25,750 bases of DNA from RPQJ01 sp035554635 (GCA_035554635.1 DATMIB010000224.1:1-25750), one strand, 5' to 3'; positions 1-9,310 are shown, counted from the stretch's first letter. Translations and numbers: made by a program. The notes: generated by a model not told the origin, from the sequence alone.

Positions 1-3000
1 CTGCAACTGCTCGTCGAGCCGCTTGGCGGACACGGGCATCAGCGTGCGCAAGTCCTGCGCGAACAGCGACAAGCGGAACTCCTCGATCATCCAGCGCAGG
101 CGCTCGCGCTCGATCGACGGCATGTCGGCTGCCGCGGCCGCGTCGAGCCGTCGCAGCGCGATTTCGTAGGCGCCGACCTGCGCCTGCAGCTTGCGGTCGC
201 GCTCGACGTCGCCGCGTGCGCGTTCCAGCCGTCGCACCATCGCACGCACGTACTTCGGCAACTGCGGCCACCACGCCTGCGGCGTACGCCGCACCCAGCC
301 GGGCGCCAGCAACGCGTCGATCTGGCGCACGACCGCGGCCCGCGTGCCGTCGAACGCCGGTGCCGGCATGGCGCCGAGCGCCGCGCGAACGTCCTTCAGC
401 GCCACCAGCACGGCGCGCACGATCTGGCCCACTTCGGCGCCGCGGTCGACGACGTGTGCCCTGCCCTTGTCGATGACGGCATCGAAGGCAGCACGGCCTC
501 GCACGCCTTGCGTCGTCGCGTCGTTCCCCGACCCGGCCGTGCCGAACATCGCTTCGGCGACGGCGCGGTCGGCGATCTCGTCGAGCAGGCTCTTGCCGAA
601 CCCGGCGGCCGCCACGAGCAGCGTGAACTCGCGGTCGGTCGCCCACTGTCGACGGACCATGTCGTATTGCTGCGGCACCGCGAGCGCGGCCAGGCGCACC
701 AGGCCCTCGTCGGTGGAGCGTCGCGCCACGGTCGCGCTCGTGAACAGGCGCAACCGGACGCTCTGCTCCTCGTCCTTGAGCCCGGGGTAGGCACGCAGCC
801 GCAGGCTGCCGTTGCGCACGGTCACTTCGGCCGGGACGTCGCCGAAGTCCCAGCTGCGCACGCCCGCGCGCTCCCATTCGTTCACGCCGGCACCCAGCGG
901 TGTCGCGCCGAGTTCGGCGCGGAACTGGTCGTGCAGCACGTCCAGGTCGCGGCTCGCATGCAGCACCCGACCCTGCGCGTCGAGCACACGCAGGTTGAAG
1001 CGCAGCCACGGTGGCAGCGCGATCGCCGCGACATCCGCCTCGGTGACGACGGTGCCCGCCGCCTGTGTCGCGAAGGCGGCGATGCGCTCATTGAGCGAGC
1101 CGACGCCAAAGCCTTCCAGCCCGGCGAGAAACCGGTCGGCCGCGTCGGGGATCGGCACCAGCTCGCGTCGCACGTCCTTGGGTAATCCGCGCAGCAGCTG
1201 GATCACCTTCTCGCGCAGCCAGCCCGGGATCAGCCACTCCAATCGGTGCGGGTCGAGCGCGCGCAGCAACGGCAGCGGCACGTCGAGCGTCGCACCGTCG
1301 TCGACGGCCGTCGTGTCGAAGCGGTACCGCAGTTGCAACGCGTTGCCGTGCACGTCGAGCGTCGCGGGGTAGTCCTCGCGTCGCACGGACGGCAACGGCT
1401 GGACCAGGAACACGTCCTCCGCCGCGTCGAGCAGGTGGGGCCGCGTTCGTTCCTCCTGTCGCCACCAGCGCTCGAACGCGCGCGTCGAGGCCATCTCGGC
1501 CGGCAGCCGCGCGAGATAGAACGCCACGAGCGCATCGTCGGCCGCGAGCAGGTCGCGACGCCGCAGGCAGGCTTCGACGAATTCGAGCCGCGATCGCGTC
1601 TGCTCGTTGCGGTCGAGGAACCGGAACGGCATCGAAGGCCTGCGCCTCACGAGCGCTTCCTCGACGAACATGCGTCGCGCGGCCGCAGGGTCGACGGTCG
1701 CAAAGTTCACGCGTCGGCCGCTGCCCAGCACGCGGCCATAGAGCGTCACCGTCTCGCGCGCGAACGCCATGCCGCGCACTGAGTCCCATTCGGCGGCGTC
1801 ATACGTGCGTCGTACCAGATGTGCGCCGGCCGACTCGATCCACGACGGCTGCACCTGCGCAACCATGCGCGCGTAGAGCCGGTGCGTCTCGACCAGGCTC
1901 GCCGCGACGATCCAGTGCGGCGACCGCTTTTGCAGCGGCGTGCCCGGCGCGATCACGAACCGTGCGTCGCGCGCCCCGAGGTACGTGCGTGCCTCGTCGA
2001 GCACGCCGATGCCGCCGAGGAAGCCGGTCAACAGCGTCTGGTGCAGCACGGCCGACGAGACTTCGCCGGCGGCATCCTTGCGTCCCGCGTTCTCCAGCGA
2101 TTGCCCGGTCTCGGCAGGCTGCTTCCGACCCGCTTTCTCCGACTCGTCGAACTGCTTGCGCGCGGCCTTTCCGAGCGGTTGGCTCATGTCGGCCAGTTGC
2201 TCGCGCAGATCGGCCCACTCGCGCATGCGCAGGAATGACAGGAAATTCTCGCGACACCAGTGGCGCAACGTGCGGTTGCCGCCCGCGGCCGGCTCACGCG
2301 AGGCTTGCCACAGGTTCAGCACCGCGACGAAATCGGAGCGCTCGTCGGCGAACTGCGCGTGCTTTTCGGCTGCGGCCTCGGTCTTGTCCGACGGGCGTTC
2401 GCGCGGGTCCTGGATGCTCAGGAACGCGACGATGACCAGGCACTGTTCGAGACAGCCCGTGCGTGCCGCCTCCACCAAAATGCGTGCGAGTCGCGGATCG
2501 ACCGGCAACGACGCCATCTGGCGACCGAGCCGCGTGATGCGACGCTCGCCGTCGACGGCGCCGAGCTCCTGCAACAGCCGGTAGCCATCGTTGAGGAGCC
2601 GCGCATCGGGCGGGTCGAGGAACGGAAAGTCCTCGGGCCCGCCGAGCCCGAGCGCGGCCATCTGCAGCACGAGGCTCGCGAGGTTGGTGCGCAGGATCTC
2701 CGGTTCGGTGTACCGCGGCCGCGCCAGGTAGTCCTCCTCGGAGTACAGCCGGACACAGATGCCCTCGCCTTCGCGGCCGCAACGGCCGCGGCGCTGGTCG
2801 GCACTTGCCTGCGACACCGGTTCTATCGGCAGGCGCTGGAATTTTGCGCGCGGGCTGTAGCGACTCACGCGCGCCAGGCCGGCGTCGATCACGAAACGCA
2901 CGCCCGGGATGGTCAGCGACGTCTCGGCGACGTTCGTCGCGAGCACGACGCGGCGCCGCTGGTGGCTCGCGAATACCTTGTCCTGGTCGGGCCCCGCAAG

Positions 3001-3987
3001 TCGCCCGTACAGCGGCAGCACGTCCCAGTCGACGCGGCTGCGCGTGAGCAGGTCGCGCGTTTCCAGGATCTGCTTTTCGCCGGGAAGGAACACGAGTGCG
3101 TCGCCGCGAATGCCGCGCGAGTCCTGCGTGAGTTCCTCGAGCGCGTCGCGGATCGCCTCGGGCAACGGTGGCGCAGCCTCGTCTTCCTCGGCGAGCGGCC
3201 GGTAACGCACCTCGACCGGGTACGTGCGTCCCTCGACGTCGATGACCGGTGCACCGTCGAAATACTCGGAGAACCGCTGCGTCTCGATCGTCGCCGAGGT
3301 GACGATCAGCCGCAGGTCCGGCCGCCGCGGCAGGATCCGCTTGCAGACGCCCAGCAGGAAGTCGACGTTGAGGTTGCGCTCGTGCGCCTCGTCGATGATC
3401 AGCGTGTCGTAGCGCAGCAGCAGCGGGTCGCTCTCGAGCTCTCGCAGCAGCAGCCCGTCGGTCATGAGCTTGACCAGCGTGCGCGGGCTCGTGCGGTCGA
3501 CGAAGCGAACCTGGTAACCGACGAGGTCCCCCGTCGGCGTGCCGAGCTCGGCACTGATGCGGTTGGCGAGCGCCTGCGCGGCAATGCGTCGCGGCTGCGT
3601 GTGACCGATCAGGCCGTCGATGCCGCGACCGAGTTCGAGACAGATCTTCGGCAGCTGCGTGCTCTTGCCGCTGCCCGTGGCGCCGCTCACGATCACGACC
3701 TGGTGCTCGCGAATCGCGCGTGCGATGTCTTCGCGCCGCGCATGCACCGGCAGCGTCTCGTCGTAGCGGATCGGCGGCACCGATGCGCGTCGCGATTCGA
3801 GCAGCGCCGCGGACCCGAGCACCTGGGCTTCGAGTCGCGCGAGCTCACGGCCGTCGACGGCCGCAGGCCGCCGTGCGAGCCGGTCCAGCGTCGACTGCAG
3901 GCGACGCCGGTCGCGCAACGCGCATTGCGGAATCAGCTCGCGCAGGGCCGCGAGACGGCTCGCGACGTCGTGGACGGGTTCACTCAT
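1..3987 (-). CDS. hrpA: ATP-dependent RNA helicase HrpA (DEAH box), 3' end cut by window edge
   Basis: The minus-strand frame is open from an ATG at 3987 to the left edge, giving 1329 residues without a stop. The protein shows DEAH-helicase motifs in order: Walker A GATGSGKS at residues 102-109, DEAH at 199-202, SAT at 231-233 and QRRGRCGR at 398-405. A long C-terminal region follows, as in HrpA proteins (E. coli about 1300 residues), so only a few residues should be missing. HrpA is a cytoplasmic helicase; family work links it to mRNA processing and to resolving stalled or collided ribosomes. The start lies 3 bases after the mazG stop, so it is probably the last gene of the fumC-nudL-mazG-hrpA unit. 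Identity is secure from motifs and length; the exact end is outside the window. Confidence 0.95.
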   Translation of the reverse strand, partial: MSEPVHDVASRLAALRELIPQCALRDRRRLQSTLDRLARRPAAVDGRELARLEAQVLGSAALLESRRASVPPIRYDETLPVHARREDIARAIREHQVVIVSGATGSGKSTQLPKICLELGRGIDGLIGHTQPRRIAAQALANRISAELGTPTGDLVGYQVRFVDRTSPRTLVKLMTDGLLLRELESDPLLLRYDTLIIDEAHERNLNVDFLLGVCKRILPRRPDLRLIVTSATIETQRFSEYFDGAPVIDVEGRTYPVEVRYRPLAEEDEAAPPLPEAIRDALEELTQDSRGIRGDALVFLPGEKQILETRDLLTRSRVDWDVLPLYGRLAGPDQDKVFASHQRRRVVLATNVAETSLTIPGVRFVIDAGLARVSRYSPRAKFQRLPIEPVSQASADQRRGRCGREGEGICVRLYSEEDYLARPRYTEPEILRTNLASLVLQMAALGLGGPEDFPFLDPPDARLLNDGYRLLQELGAVDGERRITRLGRQMASLPVDPRLARILVEAARTGCLEQCLVIVAFLSIQDPRERPSDKTEAAAEKHAQFADERSDFVAVLNLWQASREPAAGGNRTLRHWCRENFLSFLRMREWADLREQLADMSQPLGKAARKQFDESEKAGRKQPAETGQSLENAGRKDAAGEVSSAVLHQTLLTGFLGGIGVLDEARTYLGARDARFVIAPGTPLQKRSPHWIVAASLVETHRLYARMVAQVQPSWIESAGAHLVRRTYDAAEWDSVRGMAFARETVTLYGRVLGSGRRVNFATVDPAAARRMFVEEALVRRRPSMPFRFLDRNEQTRSRLEFVEACLRRRDLLAADDALVAFYLARLPAEMASTRAFERWWRQEERTRPHLLDAAEDVFLVQPLPSVRREDYPATLDVHGNALQLRYRFDTTAVDDGATLDVPLPLLRALDPHRLEWLIPGWLREKVIQLLRGLPKDVRRELVPIPDAADRFLAGLEGFGVGSLNERIAAFATQAAGTVVTEADVAAIALPPWLRFNLRVLDAQGRVLHASRDLDVLHDQFRAELGATPLGAGVNEWERAGVRSWDFGDVPAEVTVRNGSLRLRAYPGLKDEEQSVRLRLFTSATVARRSTDEGLVRLAALAVPQQYDMVRRQWATDREFTLLVAAAGFGKSLLDEIADRAVAEAMFGTAGSGNDATTQGVRGRAAFDAVIDKGRAHVVDRGAEVGQIVRAVLVALKDVRAALGAMPAPAFDGTRAAVVRQIDALLAPGWVRRTPQAWWPQLPKYVRAMVRRLERARGDVERDRKLQAQVGAYEIALRRLDAAAAADMPSIERERLRWMIEEFRLSLFAQDLRTLMPVSAKRLDEQLQ

Positions 3988-3990
3988 CGC

Positions 3991-4773
3991 TCAGCCGATC
4001 TCGCGCTTGGCGACGCCCCAGAGCGCCTCGAGGTGGTTCATGTCCACGTCGCTCGCGGCCAGCCCCTCCCTGGCCAGCATGGCCTCGACATGGCGGAAGC
4101 GCCGCTCAAATTTCGCGTTGGCATCCCGCAGGGCGCCTTCGGGGTCGACACCGAGGTGTCGCGCGGCCTGCGTCAGCGCGAACAGCAGGTCGCCCAGCTC
4201 CTCCCGCGTGCCGGCAGCCGTGCCCGCGGCCAGTTCGTGGCGCAGTTCCGCGATCTCCTCGTCGACCTTGTCGAGCACCGCGCCGGCGTCGGGCCAGTCG
4301 AACCCGACCTTGGCCGCACGCGAGCCGAGCTTGCCTGCACGAGTCAGCGCGGGCAGCCCGAGCGTGACGCCGTCGAGCGCCCCGGTGCCCTGCCCCTTCG
4401 CAGCCCGTTCCGCGCGCTTGTGCTCCTCCCACGCCTGGGTCTGCGCCGCGGCGGACTCGATGCGCGCGTCGCCGAAGACGTGCGGATGCCGGCGTTCGAG
4501 CTTGTCGGCGATCGTGCGCGCGACGTCCTCGAAGTCGAACAGGCCGCGTTCCTGCGCGATGCGCGCCTGGAACACGACCTGGAACAGCACGTCACCGAGT
4601 TCGTCGCGGACGGCGTCGGGGTCGGTGCGGGCGATCGCGTCGGCGAGCTCGTACGCCTCCTCGATCGTGTGCGGCGCGATCGAAGCCCAGTCCTGTTCGC
4701 GGTCCCAGGGGCAACCGTGCTGCGGGTCGCGCAGCCGCGTCATGATCTGCAACAGTCGGTCGAGTGAACTCAA
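3991..4773 (-). CDS. mazG: Nucleoside triphosphate pyrophosphohydrolase MazG
   Basis: The 260-residue protein matches MazG in length (E. coli 263) and in its two tandem MazG domains. The N-terminal half has CPWDREQDW near residue 21, then EEAYELADAI and RDELGDVLFQVVF. The second half repeats the metal-binding pattern as DKVDEEIAELRHEL and REELGDLLFALTQ. MazG hydrolyses NTPs and dNTPs to NMPs and PPi, and in E. coli it also lowers ppGpp. The start chosen is TTG at 4773, which gives the conserved MSSLDRLLQIM beginning; an internal ATG at 4743 would cut the first conserved segment. The TTG overlaps the TGA of the upstream Nudix gene (TTGA), and the stop is 3 bases before hrpA. Both points indicate one operon and translational coupling. 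Confidence 0.94.
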   Translation of the reverse strand: MSSLDRLLQIMTRLRDPQHGCPWDREQDWASIAPHTIEEAYELADAIARTDPDAVRDELGDVLFQVVFQARIAQERGLFDFEDVARTIADKLERRHPHVFGDARIESAAAQTQAWEEHKRAERAAKGQGTGALDGVTLGLPALTRAGKLGSRAAKVGFDWPDAGAVLDKVDEEIAELRHELAAGTAAGTREELGDLLFALTQAARHLGVDPEGALRDANAKFERRFRHVEAMLAREGLAASDVDMNHLEALWGVAKREIG

Positions 4774-5429
4774 GGCACGCTCCCCTGGACGAGCGCAGAG
4801 AGGGTCAGCAGCATGCTCGCCGTGGCACCCCAGATGTGTCGACCCTGGTACGGGATCTCGTAGGTCGACACGGTGAAGCCCGCGAACTGGCGATCGCGCG
4901 GCAGGTGGTTGACCGGGTCGAGCACGAAATCGAGTGGCACCTCGAACACGTCCTCGACCTCCTTGGTGTCGAGCCGCAGCGTGAACCCCGGCTGCACGAA
5001 GCCGACCACGGGCGTGACGCGGAAGCCCGTGATCACGATGTGGTCACGCAGGTACCCGACACGCGAAACGAAGCGCGGCTCGAGCCCGATTTCTTCCTGA
5101 GCCTCGCGCAGCGCCGCTTCCCACGGACCGGCATCGCCCGGCTCCAGTCGGCCGCCCGGGAAGCTGACCTGCCCGGCATGGTGCTTCAGGTGCGACGCCC
5201 GCAGCGTCAGCAACACGTGCAGGCCTTCCGGACGCTCGACCAGCGGCACGAGCACGGCGGCACGCGCGAGCGACTGCGGCACGGCCTGGCGGATCGAGGC
5301 CACCTGCTCCGGCGTCAGGCTCGCGGCCCACGGAATCTCCGGTTCGACGCCGGGCTCACTGCCGCGCAACAGTGCTTCGATCCGGTCGCGCAGGGTCGGC
5401 ACGCGCGCCGGGTTGTCGCCCACCGTCAC
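4770..5429 (-). CDS. Nudix hydrolase, CoA pyrophosphatase (NudL-like)
   Basis: The protein has 219 residues. It carries the NudL/CoA-pyrophosphatase signature at residues 73-94 (LLTLRASHLKHHAGQVSFPGG) running into a Nudix box that ends REAQEEIGL at 108-116, with the REx2EE metal ligands intact. Family knowledge suggests cleavage of coenzyme A and derivatives to phosphopantetheine and 3',5'-ADP, with Mg or Mn; substrate preference is inferred from the signature. The start is GTG at 5429, 4 bases after the fumC TGA; a second in-frame GTG is at 5423. The stop overlaps the mazG start. The gene is therefore the second member of a compact operon whose next member, mazG, is another nucleotide hydrolase. 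Confidence 0.88.
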   Translation of the reverse strand: MTVGDNPARVPTLRDRIEALLRGSEPGVEPEIPWAASLTPEQVASIRQAVPQSLARAAVLVPLVERPEGLHVLLTLRASHLKHHAGQVSFPGGRLEPGDAGPWEAALREAQEEIGLEPRFVSRVGYLRDHIVITGFRVTPVVGFVQPGFTLRLDTKEVEDVFEVPLDFVLDPVNHLPRDRQFAGFTVSTYEIPYQGRHIWGATASMLLTLSALVQGSVP

Positions 5430-5433
5430 GCGT

Positions 5434-6849
5434 TCATTCTCCCGCGCCCGGCTTGCCGTGCTCGCCGCCGCGCGTCAGGTGCACGGGGTCGAGCAGCTTC
5501 TGCAGCCGTTCAAGCCCGAGGTCGGTCATTTCGTCGGCCACCTCGATGATCGGCCGGCCTTCGGCATACGCCTTCTTGGCGATCGCGGCGGCTTTGTCGT
5601 AGCCGATCACCGGGTTCAGCGCTGTCACCAGCATGGGATTGCGACTCAGCGCGAGCGACAGTTGTCGCCCGTTCACGCCGAACCCCGCGATCGAACTGCG
5701 CGCGAGCGTGCGCGCCGCGCCGGCCAGCAACTCGATGCTCTGCAACAGGTTGTACGCGATAACCGGCAGCATCACGTTGAGCTGGAAATTGCCGGACTGC
5801 CCGGCGATGCCGACCGTGACGTCATTGCCCATGACCTGCGCCGCCACCATCGCGACGGCCTCGGGGACGACCGGGTTCACCTTGCCCGGCATGATGCTGC
5901 TGCCCGGTTGCAACGCCGGCAGCGTGACCTCGGCCAGGCCCGCGAGCGGCCCGCTGTTCATCCAGCGCAGGTCGTTCGCGATCTTCATCAGCGCCACGGC
6001 GAGCGTGCGCAGATGGCCGGAAAGCTCCACCGCAGTGTCCTGGGCGGCCAGCGCGGCGAAGAAATCGCGCGCCGGTCGCAGGTCGAGCCCCGTCTGGCGT
6101 GACAGCAGCGTCGCGACCTTTTCAGCGAAACGCGGGTCGACGTTGATGCCGGTGCCGACCGCCGTCCCGCCCTGCGCGAGCGCGTGCAGACGCGGACGAC
6201 AGCCCTGCAGCCGCGCCACGGCGTCTTCGAGCTGCGTGCGCCACGCACCCATTTCCTGCGCCAGCGTCACGGGCATCGCGTCCATCAGGTGCGTGCGACC
6301 GGTCTTGACCTGCTCGCCCACGTCCGCGGACTTGCGCGCGATGGTATCGATCAACTCCTTGAGCGCCGGCAACAGCGTCTGCGACAACGCGAGCGCGGCG
6401 CTCAGGTGGATCGTGGTCGGGATGACGTCGTTGCTGCTCTGGCCGCGGTTGACGTGGTCGTTCGCGTGCACGAGGACCGCCGGCCCACCCGCGTACTGCG
6501 TCGCGAGCCGTGCGATGACCTCGTTCGCGTTCATGTTCGTGCTGGTGCCCGACCCGGTCTGGAACACGTCGACCGGAAAGTGCGTGTCGTGGCGACCCTC
6601 GGCCACCTCGAGTGCGGCACGCTGGATCGCGAACGCCCGCACCTTGTCGATGTCGCCGAGCTCGAGGTTGGCGCCGGCCGCGGCCCACTTGACCAGCCCG
6701 AGCGCGCGCACGAAGCCGCGTGGCATGACCAGCCCGCTGATCGGGAAATTCTGCACCGCGCGCTGCGTCTGGGCGCCCCACAGCGCCTGCGCCGGCACGC
6801 GGGTCTCGCCCATGCTGTCGCGTTCGACGCGGTAGTCGGTGTCGGTCAT
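5434..6849 (-). CDS. fumC: Fumarate hydratase class II
   Basis: The protein has 471 residues (E. coli FumC 467). It carries the fumarase/aspartase superfamily blocks: TGSGTSTNMN at 98-107, GRTHLMDAMP at 184-193 with the catalytic-site histidine, and the signature GSSIMPGKVNP at 316-326 with the catalytic serine loop. GSSIMPGKVNP and the N-terminal block fit class II fumarase rather than aspartase. It hydrates fumarate to malate in the TCA cycle and is oxygen-stable. The ATG at 6849 is preceded by CGGAG at a normal distance. An upstream in-frame ATG at 6900 exists but lacks comparable support, and the frame beyond it is only antisense to purB. The gene heads the fumC-nudL-mazG-hrpA unit and is divergent from purB, a member of the same enzyme superfamily. 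Confidence 0.96.
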   Translation of the reverse strand: MTDTDYRVERDSMGETRVPAQALWGAQTQRAVQNFPISGLVMPRGFVRALGLVKWAAAGANLELGDIDKVRAFAIQRAALEVAEGRHDTHFPVDVFQTGSGTSTNMNANEVIARLATQYAGGPAVLVHANDHVNRGQSSNDVIPTTIHLSAALALSQTLLPALKELIDTIARKSADVGEQVKTGRTHLMDAMPVTLAQEMGAWRTQLEDAVARLQGCRPRLHALAQGGTAVGTGINVDPRFAEKVATLLSRQTGLDLRPARDFFAALAAQDTAVELSGHLRTLAVALMKIANDLRWMNSGPLAGLAEVTLPALQPGSSIMPGKVNPVVPEAVAMVAAQVMGNDVTVGIAGQSGNFQLNVMLPVIAYNLLQSIELLAGAARTLARSSIAGFGVNGRQLSLALSRNPMLVTALNPVIGYDKAAAIAKKAYAEGRPIIEVADEMTDLGLERLQKLLDPVHLTRGGEHGKPGAGE

Positions 6850-6930
6850 GTCGAGCTCCGGGAACCGTACGGGCGTCGAGACCGGGCCCTGCGGTATCAT
6901 CGCGGATCGTAACATCTCCCGGATTTCCGC
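6850..6930. promoter_or_regulatory. Divergent fumC/purB promoter region
   Basis: This 81-base gap separates two divergent genes. On the plus strand TATCAT at 6895-6900 is a plausible -10 for purB, leaving a leader of about 24 bases. On the minus strand TACGAT (6911-6906) is a plausible -10 for fumC. No convincing -35 is visible for either, so the assignment is tentative. Confidence 0.4.
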
Positions 6931-8298
6931 ATGAGTCTCACCCCCCTGACCGCGCTGTCGCCCGTCGACGGACGTTACGCCGCGCGTTGCGCCGACTTGC
7001 GCGAAGTCTTCAGCGAGCAAGGCCTGATCAAGGCGCGTGTCCGGGTCGAGATTGCATGGCTGCACGCACTGGCCGGCGAGCGCAACATTCCCGAAATGCG
7101 CGGGCTGAAGCCGGCCGACCTCGCCGTGGCGCAGCAGATCGCCGACGGCTTCGAGGCGGCCGATGCGGCCGCGGTCAAGGCATACGAGCGCGAGACCAAC
7201 CACGACGTCAAGGCCGTCGAGTACCTGATCAAGTCGAAGCTCTCCGCGCACGAGGCCTGGCGGTCGCGCGTCGAGTTCGTGCACTTCGCCTGCACGAGCG
7301 AGGACATCAACAATCTGTCGTACGCGCTGATGTGCCGCGACGCGCGGGCCAAGGTGCTGCTGCCGCATCTCGACTCGCTGCTCGGCGCCCTGCGCTCGAT
7401 GGCCCATGCGCACGCCGACGACGCGATGATGTCGCGCACGCACGGCCAGCCGGCGACGCCGACCACGCTCGGCAAGGAAGTCGCCGTGTTCGTGCACCGC
7501 CTGCGCCAGGCCCGCAACGCGTTCGAGGCCGTGCCGATCCGCGGGAAGATCAACGGTGCCGTCGGCAACTACAACGCGCACCTCGCGGCCTACCCCGACG
7601 TCGACTGGCCACGGCTCGGCAAGCGGCTCGTCGAGTCGCTCGGGCTCGACTGGAACCCCTACACCACGCAGATCGAGCCGCACGACTGGGACGCGGAATA
7701 CTTCGACGCCCTCGCGCGCTGCAACTCGATCCTGATCGACCTGTGCCGCGACTTCTGGGGCTACGTCTCGCTCGGTTATTTCAAGCAGAAAGTCGTCGCC
7801 GGCGAAGTGGGCTCCTCGACGATGCCGCACAAGGTCAACCCGATCGACTTCGAGAATGCCGAGGGCAATTTCGGGCTCGCCAACGCACTGCTGCGCTTCC
7901 TTTCCGAAAAGCTGCCGATCTCGCGCTGGCAGCGCGACCTGACCGACTCGACCGTGCAACGGAACATTGGCGTGGCGCTGGCCCACGCGGACGTCGCCAT
8001 CCAGTCCGTCTCGCGTGGCCTTGCGCGGCTCGAACTGGACCGTGAACGCCTGGCCGACGACCTCGCCCGCAACTGGGAGCTGCTCGCCGAACCGATCCAG
8101 ACCGTCATGCGTCGCTACGCGGTGCCCGAAGCCTACGAGCAGTTGAAGACGCTCACTCGCGGTCGCCGCATCGATGCGGAATCGGTCGCCCGCTTCGTGG
8201 ACGGGCTCGCGATCCCCGACGCGGAGAAGCAACGGCTCAAGCAGCTGACCCCCGCCGCGTACCTCGGCCTGGCGGCCAAGCTCGCGCGGGACGTCTGA
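6931..8298 (+). CDS. purB: Adenylosuccinate lyase
   Basis: The protein has 455 residues (E. coli 456) and begins MSLTPLTALSPVDGRY, the typical PurB start. Superfamily blocks are RTHGQPATPTTLGKE at about 169-183 (catalytic His171) and the signature GSSTMPHKVNPIDFENAEGN at 294-313, containing the catalytic serine loop. PurB cleaves SAICAR to AICAR and adenylosuccinate to AMP, both releasing fumarate. Fumarate is the substrate of the divergent neighbour FumC, a metabolic link by context only. The ATG at 6931 has no strong Shine-Dalgarno. In E. coli purB is near hflD, mnmA and nudJ; here a GNAT gene and a PLD-like gene stand between purB and nudJ. Confidence 0.97.
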   Translation: MSLTPLTALSPVDGRYAARCADLREVFSEQGLIKARVRVEIAWLHALAGERNIPEMRGLKPADLAVAQQIADGFEAADAAAVKAYERETNHDVKAVEYLIKSKLSAHEAWRSRVEFVHFACTSEDINNLSYALMCRDARAKVLLPHLDSLLGALRSMAHAHADDAMMSRTHGQPATPTTLGKEVAVFVHRLRQARNAFEAVPIRGKINGAVGNYNAHLAAYPDVDWPRLGKRLVESLGLDWNPYTTQIEPHDWDAEYFDALARCNSILIDLCRDFWGYVSLGYFKQKVVAGEVGSSTMPHKVNPIDFENAEGNFGLANALLRFLSEKLPISRWQRDLTDSTVQRNIGVALAHADVAIQSVSRGLARLELDRERLADDLARNWELLAEPIQTVMRRYAVPEAYEQLKTLTRGRRIDAESVARFVDGLAIPDAEKQRLKQLTPAAYLGLAAKLARDV

Positions 8299-8337
8299 CG
8301 GTCACTCGGCCGCTTTGACATAAACCGGACCTCGCGC

Positions 8338-8859
8338 TTGCCCAAGACGCCTGCCACGGCCCTACCCTACACCGTCGAGCTGACCGACTGGACGCGCGAC
8401 GTCGCGGCAATCCAGCGCGTGCGAAGGGCTGTTTTCATCGAGGAACAACGCATCGACGAGCGCGAGGAATGGGACGACCTCGACCCGGTCGTGACCCATG
8501 CGCTCTGCTATGCTGGCTCCGCTTCGACAAACCGTGACCCGGTTGGCACAGGACGGCTCGAACCGACCGGTAAAATTGGCCGCGTCGCCGTACTGCCGCA
8601 GTACCGCGGCACGGGAGCCGGTGTGGCGATCATGCATCGCCTCATGGACCTCGCCGCCGAGCGGGGTTTCCACGAGGTCTACCTGAACGCACAGACCAGT
8701 GCCCGCGGGTTTTACGAGCGGCTGGGTTTCCGGACCGACGGTCCGGAATTCGACGAGGTTGGCATACCGCACCAGCGCATGCGCCGGGCGGTCGAGAAGC
8801 GAGATGGAATTTCGGCCGGAGACGACGGGCACGCGCAGCATCCTGGCGAACCTCGATGA
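8338..8859 (+). CDS. GNAT family N-acetyltransferase
   Basis: The 173-residue protein has a GNAT fold: VRRAVFIEEQRID at 28-40, a beta strand GKIGRVAVLPQYRGTGAGVA at 78-97 containing the acetyl-CoA loop motif Q88-x2-GTGA, and the late NAQTSARGFYERLGF segment at 117-131. It presumably acetylates a small molecule or protein; the substrate cannot be read from sequence. The start is TTG at 8338, since no in-frame ATG occurs before residue 100. The last 18 or so codons overlap the next gene by 56 bases in another frame, so the C-terminal tail after about residue 152 may not be structured. In some proteobacteria, as I recall, a comparable GNAT domain is fused to a domain like the one that follows. 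Confidence 0.8.
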   Translation: MPKTPATALPYTVELTDWTRDVAAIQRVRRAVFIEEQRIDEREEWDDLDPVVTHALCYAGSASTNRDPVGTGRLEPTGKIGRVAVLPQYRGTGAGVAIMHRLMDLAAERGFHEVYLNAQTSARGFYERLGFRTDGPEFDEVGIPHQRMRRAVEKRDGISAGDDGHAQHPGEPR

Positions 8860-9310
8860 GTATCGGGGTGCGGTCGCCGAGATCGCCACGCGCGCGCGTC
8901 GCTCGCTGTCGATCTACACGACCGACCTCGAGCCCCTGATCTACGACCACGACCTGTTCCTCGAGCCCGTCAAGCGTCTCGTGCTGGCCCGCAGCCACGC
9001 CCGGCTGCGCGTGCTGATCTCGAACCCGGGCCGCGTCACGCGCGAAGGCAACCGGTTCATGATGATGGCGCGCCGGCTGACGAGCTACATCGACCTGCGC
9101 AACGTCGCGCCCGAATACCGCAACAACCCCTGCTCGTTCATCGTCGCCGACGACAAGGCGATCGCCTACCGTCAGAACGAGGCCAAGTGGGAAGGCATCG
9201 TCGACTTCGACGACGCCACGATCGTCAAGCGCTACCTCGCGTATTTCAACGAAGTGTGGGCCGGCAGCCTGATCCAGCCCGAAATGCGTGCCACCGCGGT
9301 CGATTTCTGA
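8804..9310 (+). CDS. Phospholipase-D-like domain protein of unknown function
   Basis: The 168-residue protein starts at the ATG at 8804; the longer frame upstream is arginine- and serine-rich translation of the GNAT gene and is rejected. It looks like a single PLD-fold half: ATRARRSLSIYTTDLEPLIY, then RLRVLISNPGRVTREGNRF and SFIVADDKAIAYRQNE. The catalytic HxK(x4)D motif of active phospholipase D enzymes is not seen, so it is probably a non-catalytic relative (I think of the DUF7931 type, from memory). It overlaps the GNAT gene by 56 bases. The two proteins are probably made together and may be the split form of a GNAT-plus-PLD-like fusion. No function is assigned. Confidence 0.72.
   Translation: MEFRPETTGTRSILANLDEYRGAVAEIATRARRSLSIYTTDLEPLIYDHDLFLEPVKRLVLARSHARLRVLISNPGRVTREGNRFMMMARRLTSYIDLRNVAPEYRNNPCSFIVADDKAIAYRQNEAKWEGIVDFDDATIVKRYLAYFNEVWAGSLIQPEMRATAVDF

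Noticed and set aside
2260..4767. Very long plus-strand open frame opposite hrpA and mazG
   Set aside because: It is arginine/valine-rich antisense translation in a GC-rich region; the minus strand carries recognisable HrpA and MazG motifs.
6850..8232. Extension of the fumC frame far upstream
   Set aside because: It is antisense to purB and has no resemblance to fumarase; homology and an RBS support the ATG at 6849.
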